Part shown: in pieces, positions 53,673 through 63,776 of the stretch
Layout of the letters: each line of letters opens with the position of its first letter
Numbering within the stretch: the first letter of the stretch is position 1
NCBI RefSeq assembly: GCF_008253865.1
Contig: NZ_CP042331.1
Coordinates: forward strand, 2,728,001 to 2,792,000
Reading direction: 5' to 3'
From: Bosea sp. F3-2
Lineage (GTDB): Bacteria; Pseudomonadota; Alphaproteobacteria; Rhizobiales; Beijerinckiaceae
Length of the DNA stretch: 64,000 bases
The notes under the pieces: generated by a model
Database searches by the model: none
Seen by the model: the letters and a program-made list of their open reading frames with translations, nothing else
Told to the model about the DNA's origin: nothing
Position numbers and translations under genes: made by a program

Positions 53673-55201
53673 CCACGGTTTCGCTAAACCCGGGCGCAGC
53701 CCATCTCACCGATTGGCGCACCATCCTCGACGGCGCCACGGCCGGCCTCGCCGGCGACAGCGCCACCTCCATCGCCTCCGGGCAGAAGATCGTCGAGGAG
53801 ATCGTCGCCGCCGGCACGGTGACCTATGGCGTCAACACCGGCTTCGGCAAGCTCGCGAGCGTGCGCATCGCCGATGCCGATCTCGCCACGCTGCAGCGCA
53901 ACCTCATCCTGTCGCATGCAGTCGGCACCGGCCCTGCCCTGCCCGACGGCGTGGTGCGCCTGCTGCTCGCGATGAAGGCGGCAAGCCTGGCGCGCGGCGC
54001 CTCCGGCGTGCGGCCGGTGGTGATCGAGGCGCTCACCGGCGCGCTCAGGGCCGATGCCCTGCCGGTCATCCCCGCCAAGGGCTCGGTCGGTGCCTCCGGC
54101 GACCTCGCGCCGCTCGCCCATATGACCGCCGCGCTGATGGGTGTCGGCGAGATCCGCCTGAAGGGCGAGACCCTGCCGGCAGCGGAGGCGCTGAGGCGCA
54201 TCGGCCAGGCCCCGCTCGCGCTCGGCGCCAAGGAAGGGCTCGCGCTGATCAACGGCACGCAGGTCTCGACCACGCTAGCCCTGACAGGGCTCGCCGCGAT
54301 CGCCCGCGTGTTCGACGCGGCGCTGGTCGCCGGCGCGCTTTCGGTCGATGCGCTCAAGGGCTCCGACACGCCCTTCGATCCGCGCATCCAGAACCTCCGG
54401 GGCCAGCCCGGCCAGATCAAGGTCGCCAAGACCCTGCTCGACCTGATCGCCGGCAGCGCGATCCGCGAGAGCCACCGCCATGGCGACAGCAAGGTGCAGG
54501 ACCCCTACTCCCTGCGCTGCCAGCCGCAGGTGATGGGCGCGGTGCGCGACCTGATCGGCAACGCCGCCGCCACGCTCGGCATCGAGGCCAATGCGGTCAC
54601 CGACAATCCACTGGTGCTCGGGCCGGGCGAGATCGTCTCGGGCGGCAATTTCCACGCCGAGCCCGTTGCCTTCGCCGCCGACATGCTGGCGATCGGCGTC
54701 TGCGAGATCGGCAACCTCTCCGAGCGGCGCATGGCGCTGCTGGTCGACCCCGTGATGAGCGGTCTGCCGCCCTTCCTCGCCCGTGACGCCGGCCTGAATT
54801 CCGGCTTCATGATCGCGCAGGTCACGGCGGCGGCGCTCGCCTCCGAGAACAAACAGAAGGCTTACCCTGCTTCTGTCGACACCATACCCACTTCAGCCAA
54901 CCAGGAAGACCATGTCTCGATGGCGACGCATGGCGCCTTCCGCCTCATCGACATGGCGAAGAACGCCGCGAGCGTCATCGGTGTCGAGCTGATGGCGGCG
55001 GCGGAGGCGATCGAGCATCACCGCCCGCTCAAGACCAGCGCGCGGCTGGAGCCGGTCCTCGCCCTGCTGCGCAGCAAGATCGCGCCGCTGACCGAGGACC
55101 GCTACCTCGCCCCCGATCTCGCGGCGGCCACCGAGTTCGTGCTGTCCGGCGCCGTCGGCCGGGCCGCCGGCCTCGACAGCTTCGCGGAGTGCCGCGCATG
55201 A
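53669..55201 (+). CDS. hutH: histidine ammonia-lyase HutH
   Basis: A 510-residue enzyme that removes ammonia from histidine to give urocanate. The self-made MIO prosthetic group comes from the Ala-Ser-Gly in GSVGASGDLAPLAHM; YGVNTGFGKLA holds the catalytic Tyr, and QDPYSLRCQPQVMG is also typical. Overlaps hutI by four bases and hutG by four bases. Confidence 0.97.
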   Translation: MTTVSLNPGAAHLTDWRTILDGATAGLAGDSATSIASGQKIVEEIVAAGTVTYGVNTGFGKLASVRIADADLATLQRNLILSHAVGTGPALPDGVVRLLLAMKAASLARGASGVRPVVIEALTGALRADALPVIPAKGSVGASGDLAPLAHMTAALMGVGEIRLKGETLPAAEALRRIGQAPLALGAKEGLALINGTQVSTTLALTGLAAIARVFDAALVAGALSVDALKGSDTPFDPRIQNLRGQPGQIKVAKTLLDLIAGSAIRESHRHGDSKVQDPYSLRCQPQVMGAVRDLIGNAAATLGIEANAVTDNPLVLGPGEIVSGGNFHAEPVAFAADMLAIGVCEIGNLSERRMALLVDPVMSGLPPFLARDAGLNSGFMIAQVTAAALASENKQKAYPASVDTIPTSANQEDHVSMATHGAFRLIDMAKNAASVIGVELMAAAEAIEHHRPLKTSARLEPVLALLRSKIAPLTEDRYLAPDLAAATEFVLSGAVGRAAGLDSFAECRA

Positions 55202-56003
55202 GCGCCGACATCATTTCGGTCACGCGGGGCTCCTCCCCGCTCATCCTCTCGATGCCGCATCCCGGCACGGCGCTGCCGCCGGAGGTCGCGGCAGCGCTGA
55301 ACGAGCGCGGCCGGCTGGTCGAGGATACCGACTGGCATATGCGCCGGCTTTACGATTTCGCCGCGCATTTCCAGCCCACCATCGTCGAGGCGCAGCTCTC
55401 GCGCTTCGTCATCGATCTCAACCGCGACCCGGCCGGCGCCTCGCTCTATCCGGGCCAGGAGACGACCGACCTCGTGCCGACCACGACCTTCGACGGCGCG
55501 CCGATCTGGCAGATGGCGCCCGACGCGGCGGAGATCGAGCGGCGCAAGGCAGCCTATTTCCAGCCCTATCACCAGGCGCTCACCGCCGAGATCGCGCGGG
55601 TGCAGGCCGAACACGGCTATTGCGTGCTCTGGGACTGTCACTCGATCAAGTCGGTGATCCCGCGGCTGTTTGAAGGCACGCTGCCGACGCTCAACCTCGG
55701 CACGAACTCCGGCGAAAGCTGCGCGCCGAGCGTCGAAGGCGCGGCCATCGCCGCCATGGCCAGCCAGCCCTTCACGCAAGTTCTCAATGGCCGCTTCAAG
55801 GGCGGCTGGATCACGCGCCATTACGGGCGCCCCTTCGAGCGCGTGCATGCGCTCCAGATGGAAATCGCGCTCTCCGCCTATCTCGGCGAAGAGGCCGCGC
55901 CCTGGACCTTCGACGAGGCGAAGGCCGCCCCGCTCCAAACCGCCTTGTCAGCCATCATCGCCGCAGCCCTCGACGCGGCCAGGACTCTCGAACGGAGCCG
56001 TTC

Positions 56004-56007
<4 letters not shown>
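55198..56007 (+). CDS. hutG: N-formylglutamate deformylase HutG
   Basis: A 269-residue enzyme that yields glutamate and formate, the last step. Family marks: SPLILSMPHPGTALP, DTDWHMRRLYDF, RFVIDLNRDPAGASLYPGQ and VLWDCHSIKSVIPRLFEG. The ATG overlaps the hutH stop (ATGA) and its own end overlaps hutU by four bases. A start nine bases earlier is possible but would lose this coupling. Confidence 0.95.
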
Positions 56008-57671
<1,664 letters not shown>

Positions 57672-57691
57672 GCCAGACTTCCGCTCTACAG

Positions 57692-57791
57692 CGTCATCCC
57701 GGGCGACCGAAGGGAGACCCGGGATCCATGCCGGAACGGTTCAGGCATGGATCCCGGATCTGCGCCGCTGACGCGGCTTGTCCGGGATGAC
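57692..57791. repeat. CGTCATCCCGG palindromic element between hutU and hutD
   Basis: Ends CGTCATCCCGGG and CCGGGATGACC, inner arms CCCGGGATCCATGCC and GGCATGGATCCCGG. It interrupts the otherwise overlapping hut run just before hutD. Confidence 0.85.
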
Positions 57792-57820
57792 CCGCGTCTT
57801 CTAGTCGAGGGACAGAGCAC

Positions 57821-58387
57821 ATGCGCATCATCCGCGCCGCCGAATGCAAGGTCATGCCGTGGAAGAACGGCGGCGGCACCACGACCGAGATCGCGGTGTT
57901 TCCCGAGGGAGCTCCCCTCAGCCATTTCGACTGGCGTATCTCGATGGCCCATGTCGGGCAGGACGGGCCGTTCTCGTCCTTCCCCGGCATCGACCGGACC
58001 CTGTCGGTGCTGAGCGGCAACGGCATCCGCCTCGCCTTCGGCGACGGCGAGACGGTATCGCTCGACCGGGCGTCGGCGCCCTTCTTCTTCGCCGCCGACC
58101 GGACCGTGGACGGCATGCTGGTCGAGGGGCCGATCGACGATCTCAACGTGATGAGCCGGCGAGGCACCTGGAGCCACAGCGTCGAGCGCCTGTCCGGCGA
58201 CAGGCCGCACGAGATCGTGGCCGAGCGCGGGCTGCTGGTTCTCGTGGCGCGCCATGGAAACTGGCAGGTGAACGGCACGACGCTGGCCGCCGGGGACAGC
58301 GCGATCCTGCCGGTACCCACCACCGCCGGGTTGCGGGCTGAGCTCGGCGGCGAACTCTTCGCGATCCGGTTGGCGCCTGCGGAATAA
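57821..58387 (+). CDS. hutD: HutD/Ves-family cupin
   Basis: A 188-residue HutD protein with the double cupin-like fold: MRIIRAAECKVMPWKNGGGTTTEIAVFPEGA and FDWRISMAHVGQDGPFSSFPGIDRTLSVLSG are family signatures. In other bacteria HutD limits or fine-tunes histidine catabolism, perhaps by binding a pathway intermediate. Last gene of the hut run, behind a palindromic element that may lower its expression. Confidence 0.93.
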   Translation: MRIIRAAECKVMPWKNGGGTTTEIAVFPEGAPLSHFDWRISMAHVGQDGPFSSFPGIDRTLSVLSGNGIRLAFGDGETVSLDRASAPFFFAADRTVDGMLVEGPIDDLNVMSRRGTWSHSVERLSGDRPHEIVAERGLLVLVARHGNWQVNGTTLAAGDSAILPVPTTAGLRAELGGELFAIRLAPAE

Positions 58388-58422
58388 GCCACCTGACGCA
58401 GCGTTCCGAGACATGCGCGACA

Positions 58423-58578
58423 GCCCCCTCTCCCCTTGCGGGAGAGGGTTGGGGTGAGGGGTCGCGCCGCCCTCGCCGTTTTGCGCTTGCAGGGCGCCGA
58501 CCTCGGAAATGTCGCGAGACCCCTCATCCGGCGCGGCGCTGCGCGCCGCGCCACCTTCTCCCGCAAGGGGAGAAGGAA
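58423..58578. repeat. CCCCCTCTCCCCTTGCGGGAG palindromic element
   Basis: Outer arms CCTCTCCCCTTGCGGGAGA and TCTCCCGCAAGGGGAGAAGG; inner parts GGGGTGAGGGGTCGCG and CGCGAGACCCCTCATCC with an extra GCGCGGCGCTGCGCGCCGCG hairpin. It sits between convergent hutD and citrate-synthase-like genes. A sequence family of its own. Confidence 0.85.
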
Positions 58579-58591
58579 AGCACGGCACGAC

Positions 58592-59671
58592 CTACGCCGC
58601 CTGCCGCGGCTGCGGGCCGACATAGATCGATTGCGGCCGGATCAGCCGGCCGCCGGCGATCTGCTCCTTGGCATGGGCGAGCCAGCCCGTGGTGCGGCCA
58701 AGTGCGAAGACGCAGGTGAAGGAATCCGGCGTGAAGCCCAGCGCCTCCAGCAAGAGCGCCGTGTAGAACTCGACATTGGTTTCCAGCGTGCGATTCGGCT
58801 TGCGCTCGCGCAGGATGGCGAGCGCCGCCTGCTCCACCGCCTCGGCCAATGCGAGACGCCCGCTATCGGCGCCGAGCCGGCGGATCGCGCCCTTCAGCGC
58901 ATCGGCGCGCGGGTCGCGCACGCGGTAGATGCGGTGGCCGAAGCCCATCAACCTGTCGCCGCGGTCGAGCGCAGATTCCAGCCAGGCGCGAGCATTCGCC
59001 GGCGCGCCGATCGCATCGAGCATCTCGATGACCGGGCCGGGCGCGCCACCATGGAGTGGCCCCTTCAGCGCGCTGATGCCGGCGAGCACGGCCGAGACCA
59101 GCCCGGCGCGGGTCGAGGCGACGACGCGGGCTGCGAAGGTCGAAGCGTTGAGGCCGTGATCGGCAACCGTGACGAGATAGGTGTCGAGCGCAGCTGCCTG
59201 CTGCTTGGTCGGCGCCTTGCCGTGCAGCATGTGCAGCGTGTCGGCCGCCTGCGACAGCGACGGATCGGGCGCGACCGGCGCGAGCCCTTGCCGCAAACGC
59301 AAGGAGGCGGCAGTGAAGACCGCAGGCGCCGCCAGTAGCCGCAGGATCGTGCCGGCATCCTCACCGTCGCGAACAAGCGCGGTCATCGCCCTGATCATCT
59401 CGACCGGCCCGAGTGTCACGGGCACGACCGCCTTCGCGACGACCGTCTCGAACAACTGCTTTCGTGCCGCGCCCAGCGCCGCCGGGAGATCCTTCGTGGC
59501 GGGCAGGTCCGGCACGAAGCCGTCCAGCATCAGCGCAGCCATCTCCTCGAAGGAGGTGTGCCCCGCCAGCTCATCGAGGCTGTGGCCGCGCATCACCAGC
59601 CGGCCGGCCGCGCCATCGACTTCCGAGAGGACGGTATGGGCGGCAACGACATCTTCAAGGCCATCGGACAT
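58592..59671 (-). CDS. citrate synthase/methylcitrate synthase-like protein
   Basis: 359 residues, shorter than housekeeping GltA (about 430). The two His of the active site are present: His207 in KGPLHGGAPG and His246 in MGFGHRIYRVRDPRADAL. The expected catalytic Asp (NVDFY) is Glu301 in ETNVEFYTALL. The conservative change may keep some activity. I start at MSDGLEDV (59671), where GAGGAG lies eight bases upstream. It is divergent from a second citrate-synthase-like gene carrying a DNA-binding domain. Probably acts on oxaloacetate with acetyl- or propionyl-CoA. Confidence 0.85.
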   Translation of the reverse strand: MSDGLEDVVAAHTVLSEVDGAAGRLVMRGHSLDELAGHTSFEEMAALMLDGFVPDLPATKDLPAALGAARKQLFETVVAKAVVPVTLGPVEMIRAMTALVRDGEDAGTILRLLAAPAVFTAASLRLRQGLAPVAPDPSLSQAADTLHMLHGKAPTKQQAAALDTYLVTVADHGLNASTFAARVVASTRAGLVSAVLAGISALKGPLHGGAPGPVIEMLDAIGAPANARAWLESALDRGDRLMGFGHRIYRVRDPRADALKGAIRRLGADSGRLALAEAVEQAALAILRERKPNRTLETNVEFYTALLLEALGFTPDSFTCVFALGRTTGWLAHAKEQIAGGRLIRPQSIYVGPQPRQAA

Positions 59672-59697
59672 GGCGGTTCTCCTCAACATCTGAGGCC

Positions 59698-59745
59698 TTG
59701 AAGATTGATAGCCTCGCCGCTAGAATCAATCTTGAACAATATAAT
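59698..59745. promoter_or_regulatory. inverted-repeat operator and TATAAT box between the two citrate-synthase-like genes
   Basis: TTGAAGATTGAT (59698-59709) and ATCAATCTTGAA (59725-59736) form inverted arms with one mismatch in twelve, 27 bases apart centre to centre. A third ATCAAT lies at 59744-59749. A consensus TATAAT (59740-59745) reads toward the plus-strand gene. The layout fits an autoregulated divergent promoter. Confidence 0.65.
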
Positions 59746-59759
59746 CAATGTATTTTCCG

Positions 59760-60899
59760 ATGACCGACTGGCTGACGGCGCAACAGGTGATGCAGCGGCT
59801 CGGGCTGAAGCCGCAGACGCTCTATGCCTATGTCAGCCGCGGGCTGATCGAGGCACGCGGCGATGCGGGCGACTCGCGCCGCCGGCTCTACCGGGCCGAG
59901 GATGTGGCGCGGCTGGAGCATCGCAAGGCGCGGGGGCGCAAGCCCGCCACGATCGCGGAGGACGCGATTGCCTTCGGCGAGCCGATCCTCGCCTCGGGCA
60001 TCGCCACGATCCAGCGCGGCAAGCTCTGGTATCGCGGGCAGGATGCCGAGACGCTGGCCGAGACGGCGAAGCTGGAGGATGTGGCACGGCTGCTCTGGGA
60101 TTGCGGCTCGCAGCGCTTTCCGCCGCTGTTCACGATCGTGCCGGAGGCGCCGGCCCGGCAGCGGATGTTCGCGGTGATCGCCGCGCGCGCCGCCAGCGAC
60201 CCGGCCATGGCGGGGCGTACGAAGAAGGCGCTCTATCTCGAGGCGGCATCCGTCATCGACGCGTTGGTCGATGCCATCGCCGGGCGGCCGGGCCAAGGCC
60301 CGATCCATCACCGCCTGGCCCTCTCCTGGGGCTGCGATGCGCGCGGCGCCGACCTGATCCGCCGTGCGCTTGTCCTGCTCGCCGACCATGAACTCAACGC
60401 CTCGACCTTCGCGGTGCGGGTCGCGGCCTCGACGCGCGCCTCGCTCGCGGCCTGTGTCCTGGCTGGGCTCGCCACGCTGTCCGGGCCACTGCATGGCGGC
60501 ATGACGCCGCGCGTGCTCGGGCTGATGCGGGAAATCGCCGAGGATGGGGCGGAGGCGGCCATAGCTGCCCGCCTCGCAACGGGCATGCCCCTGCCCGGCT
60601 TCGGCCATCCGCTCTACCCGGACGGCGATGCACGGGCGCGTGGCTTGCTCATGGTGTTCACCCTGCCGCCAGCCTATGAGGAGGCTCGCCGAGCCGTCAC
60701 CGCGCTGACCGGCGAGGAACCGAACATCGACTTCGTGCTGACAGCGATCGCCGCCGAGCTGGGGCTCGCCTCGGATGTCCCTTTTCAGATCTTCGCCGCT
60801 GCGCGCTGCGCGGGCTGGATCGCCCACGCGCTGGAGCAAAGCGAGACGGGGCGGCTGATCCGGCCCCGTGCCCGCTATGTCGGCCCGGAACCGGCCTAG
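59760..60899 (+). CDS. citrate synthase-like protein with N-terminal helix-turn-helix
   Basis: 379 residues. The first ~60 are a MerR/excisionase-like helix-turn-helix: WLTAQQVMQRLGLKPQTLYAYVSRGLIEARGDAGDSRRRLYRAEDVARLEHR. The rest is a citrate synthase fold: His245 (SGPLHGGMTPRV), His283 (GFGHPLYPDGD, where Pro replaces the usual Arg) and Asp324 (NIDFVL). Catalytic residues are thus mostly kept beside a DNA-binding domain. I start at 59760 and not at ATG 59748 because a TATAAT at 59740-59745 puts the likely transcript start between them; no Shine-Dalgarno is seen, so translation may be nearly leaderless. Its stop overlaps that of cfa (CTAG). Likely a CoA- or oxaloacetate-sensing regulator of the divergent gene. 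Confidence 0.82.
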   Translation: MTDWLTAQQVMQRLGLKPQTLYAYVSRGLIEARGDAGDSRRRLYRAEDVARLEHRKARGRKPATIAEDAIAFGEPILASGIATIQRGKLWYRGQDAETLAETAKLEDVARLLWDCGSQRFPPLFTIVPEAPARQRMFAVIAARAASDPAMAGRTKKALYLEAASVIDALVDAIAGRPGQGPIHHRLALSWGCDARGADLIRRALVLLADHELNASTFAVRVAASTRASLAACVLAGLATLSGPLHGGMTPRVLGLMREIAEDGAEAAIAARLATGMPLPGFGHPLYPDGDARARGLLMVFTLPPAYEEARRAVTALTGEEPNIDFVLTAIAAELGLASDVPFQIFAAARCAGWIAHALEQSETGRLIRPRARYVGPEPA

Positions 60900-62137
60900 G
60901 CCGTCTCGGCAACCTTCGTCGCAGCCGGCCTTGTCCCGAGCGTATCCTCGCGCTCCTTGATATAACCGCGCGTGATCGGCAGGCCGTCGAGCTTCTTGGC
61001 CAGCTGGAACTGGAACACCACCAGATCGTCGTGCCGGAAGCTCGCCTCGGAAGCGGCGAGGTAGAACTCCCACATCCGGGCGAAGCGCTCGTCATACATC
61101 GCCACCGCCTCGTCGCGCCGGGCGAGGAAGTTCTCGCGCCAGGCCTTCAGCGTCTCGGCATAGTGGATGCGCAGCACCTCGACATCGGTGATGACGAGCT
61201 CTTCCTGCTCGATCGCGGCCGCCACCTCCGACATGGCGGGGATATAACCGCCGGGGAAGATGTACTTGGCGATGAAGGGGTTGGTCGCGCCCGGCGGCGT
61301 CGAGCGGCCGATGGTGTGGATCAGCGCCACGCCATCATCGTTGAGCAACTCGCGGATCTTGCGGAAGTAATCGCGATAGAAGCCGACGCCAACATGCTCG
61401 AACATGCCGACAGAGACGATGCGGTCGAAGGGCTCGGTCAGGTGGCGATAATCCTGCAGCCGGAATTCGACCGGCAGCCCGGTTTCCGCGCCGCGCTGCC
61501 TGGCGATGGCGAGTTGCTCCTCGGAGAGCGTGATTCCGGTAACAGAAGCACCCGTCTCGCCGGCGATCGACAGCGCCATGCCGCCCCAGCCGCAGCCGAT
61601 ATCGAGCACGCGCTGGCCCGGCTGCAGATCGAGCTTGCCCATGATGTGGCGCTTCTTGGCGAGCTGCGCTTCGGCGAGCGTCATGTGCGGCTGCGCGAAA
61701 TAAGCGCAGGAGTACTGCATGTCCTCGTCGAGGAAGAGCCGGAAGAAATCGCTCTTCAGGTCGTAATGATGTGCAACATTGCGCTTCGCCAGTGCTGGTG
61801 TGTTGTGCTGCTGGAAGCGGCGCACAGCCGTGCGCAGCCCCTCCAGCGTCTTGCCCCAGCCCTTCGGGCGCGCCTTGTGGACGGCGGCGACCAGCGCGTC
61901 GAGCAGATCATAGAGCGAGCCCTGCTCGACCACGACGCGCCCGTCCATCACCGCCTCGCCTAAGGCGAGCTCGGGATTGAGCGCGAGTTTCAGTTCCGTC
62001 GGCGCATCCACGATCCGCATGCGCAAACGCGGCACGGCGCCATGTCCGATGGATTGAAGCGTGCCATCGGGAAAAACGACATCGATACGTGGCTCGACCG
62101 CGAGCCGTGACAACATCCTGGCAATCAGCGAACGCAT
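60896..62137 (-). CDS. cfa: cyclopropane-fatty-acyl-phospholipid synthase
   Basis: A 413-residue SAM-dependent enzyme that adds a methylene bridge to unsaturated acyl chains of membrane lipids. N-terminal lipid-binding part, then NVAHHYDLKSDFFRLFLDEDMQYSCAYF, SAM loop VLDIGCGWGGMALSIA, SVGMFEHVGVGFYRDYF and KYIFPGGYIPAMSE. I start at MRSLIARM (62137), with a G-rich ribosome site; GTG 62146 is possible. Convergent with the HTH-citrate-synthase gene, sharing the CTAG. Confidence 0.93.
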   Translation of the reverse strand: MRSLIARMLSRLAVEPRIDVVFPDGTLQSIGHGAVPRLRMRIVDAPTELKLALNPELALGEAVMDGRVVVEQGSLYDLLDALVAAVHKARPKGWGKTLEGLRTAVRRFQQHNTPALAKRNVAHHYDLKSDFFRLFLDEDMQYSCAYFAQPHMTLAEAQLAKKRHIMGKLDLQPGQRVLDIGCGWGGMALSIAGETGASVTGITLSEEQLAIARQRGAETGLPVEFRLQDYRHLTEPFDRIVSVGMFEHVGVGFYRDYFRKIRELLNDDGVALIHTIGRSTPPGATNPFIAKYIFPGGYIPAMSEVAAAIEQEELVITDVEVLRIHYAETLKAWRENFLARRDEAVAMYDERFARMWEFYLAASEASFRHDDLVVFQFQLAKKLDGLPITRGYIKEREDTLGTRPAATKVAETA

Positions 62138-62271
62138 TGGCCCCACCTTCGGCAGCGCCCCTTTCGCTCAAAGATGGCAAGTCCGATCGTTGTCGTAACC
62201 GCCCCTCGGCGCAAGGCAGACACTCGCCTGCGACATGACAACGCAGGCAGGGCTATTTTGTTCTGCGCCGG

Positions 62272-62359
62272 TGTCATTGCGAGCGAAGCGAAGCAATCCA
62301 TGGGGACGTAGCGCTCTGCCGCCCTGGATTGCTTCGTCGCTGCGCTCCTCGCAATGACG
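62272..62359. repeat. GTCATTGCGAG palindromic element
   Basis: Ends TGTCATTGCGAGCGAAGCG and CGCTCCTCGCAATGACG, inner arms GAAGCAATCCATGGGG and CCCTGGATTGCTTCG. Same family as 43261-43412. Lies between the dctM stop and the cfa start. Confidence 0.85.
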
Positions 62360-62366
62360 GCGTGGG

Positions 62367-63773
62367 CTAGCGAAGCATACCCATCGTCCGTGGCAGCCAG
62401 AGCGTCAGCTCCGGGATGAAGGTGATCGCGAACAGCGCCGCGAAGAGCGGCACGAGCCAGGGCAGGATCGCCATCGTGGTCTGCTCGACCGAGAGCTTGG
62501 CGACCCGCGAGAGCACGAAAAGCACCATGCCGAGCGGTGGGTGCAGCAGCCCGATCATCAGGTTCAGCGTCATGATCAGCCCGAAATGAATCGGGTCGAC
62601 GCCGAGCTTGAGCGCGATCGGCAGCAGGATCGGCACGACGATGGTGATCGCCGCGATGGTGTCGAGGAAGCAGCCGATGAAGAGCAGCAGCAGATTCACC
62701 AGGATCAGGAAGACCCATTTGTTCTGGGTCAACCCGAGGATGGCATCGGAGAGGATCTGCGCGGTGTTCGAGACCGTCAGCAGCCAGGCGAAGATCGAGG
62801 CCGCCGTCACGATGAAGAGCACCGAGGCTGTCGTCTCGATCGTGTCGAAGGTCGCCTTGGCGAGCGAGCGCATCGTCATCGAGCGGTAGCGCACCAGGCC
62901 CAGGAACAGCGACCAGATCACCGCGGCGGCCGCCGCCTCGGTCGGCGTGAACCAGCCCATGGTCATGCCGCCGATCAGGATGACCGGCGTCATCAGCGCC
63001 ATCACCGCCGAGAAGTCGAAATAGTAGTCGAGCGCGAGCAGGGCCGCGAGCGCGAGCCCGATCGCGACGTTTTCGGAAAGCCCGGCCCAGACCAGGAGAT
63101 AGGCCAGGACCGGGAAGCCCATCACGACGAGGACTTCGAGGCCAGCGGTCCCGATCTGCTTCAGCGAGAAGGGCGAATCCGAGCCCCAGTTGCGCAACCG
63201 GGCGAAGATCGTGACCGTCGCCATCATGAACAGCGTCATCACCACGCCCGGGATCACGCCGCCGAGAAAGAGCGCGCCGATCGAGGTGTTGGCCATCATG
63301 CCGTAGATCACGAAAGGCAGCGACGGCGGGATGATCGGCCCCAGCGTCGCGGAAGCGGCCGTGACGCCAACGGAGACGTCGGTCGGGTAGCCGTGATCCT
63401 TCATCGCCTTGATCTCGATCGTGCCGATGCCGGCCGCATCGGCGATCGCGGTGCCGGACATGCCGGAGAAGATCACCGAGCCGATGATGTTCACCTGGGC
63501 GAGGCCGCCGCGCATCCAACCGACCAGCGCGACGGCGAAGGAATAAATGCGGCCGGTCACGCCGGCGATGTTCATCAGGTTGCCGGCGAGGATGAAGAAC
63601 GGCACCGCCAGCAGCGGGAAGCTCTCGACGCCGGCGATCATGCGCTGCGCCATGATGACGTCAGGCACGGTACCCGTCGCGAGGATGTAGGTCAGCGAGG
63701 CGACGGCCATCGAGATGGCGACCGGCACGCCGAATATCATCAGAGCGAGGAAGGTTCCGACAAGGATCAGCAT
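62367..63773 (-). CDS. dctM: TRAP transporter large permease (DctM type)
   Basis: 468 residues, about twelve membrane helices. Family marks: N-terminal LILVGTFLALMIFGVPVAISMAVAS, PFFILAGNLMNIAGVTGRIY, GMSGTAIADAAGIGTIEIKAM and LGPIIPPSLPFVIYGM. Forms the transport channel of a sodium-driven tripartite carboxylate-type importer. The small-permease gene ends three bases upstream; the binding protein is presumably beyond the window. Substrate unknown. Confidence 0.94.
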   Translation of the reverse strand: MLILVGTFLALMIFGVPVAISMAVASLTYILATGTVPDVIMAQRMIAGVESFPLLAVPFFILAGNLMNIAGVTGRIYSFAVALVGWMRGGLAQVNIIGSVIFSGMSGTAIADAAGIGTIEIKAMKDHGYPTDVSVGVTAASATLGPIIPPSLPFVIYGMMANTSIGALFLGGVIPGVVMTLFMMATVTIFARLRNWGSDSPFSLKQIGTAGLEVLVVMGFPVLAYLLVWAGLSENVAIGLALAALLALDYYFDFSAVMALMTPVILIGGMTMGWFTPTEAAAAAVIWSLFLGLVRYRSMTMRSLAKATFDTIETTASVLFIVTAASIFAWLLTVSNTAQILSDAILGLTQNKWVFLILVNLLLLFIGCFLDTIAAITIVVPILLPIALKLGVDPIHFGLIMTLNLMIGLLHPPLGMVLFVLSRVAKLSVEQTTMAILPWLVPLFAALFAITFIPELTLWLPRTMGMLR

Positions 63774-63776
63774 CGA

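Noticed and set aside
59748..59759. Earlier ATG for the HTH-citrate synthase
   Set aside because: It lies only three bases after the TATAAT box, so it would be upstream of the predicted transcript start.
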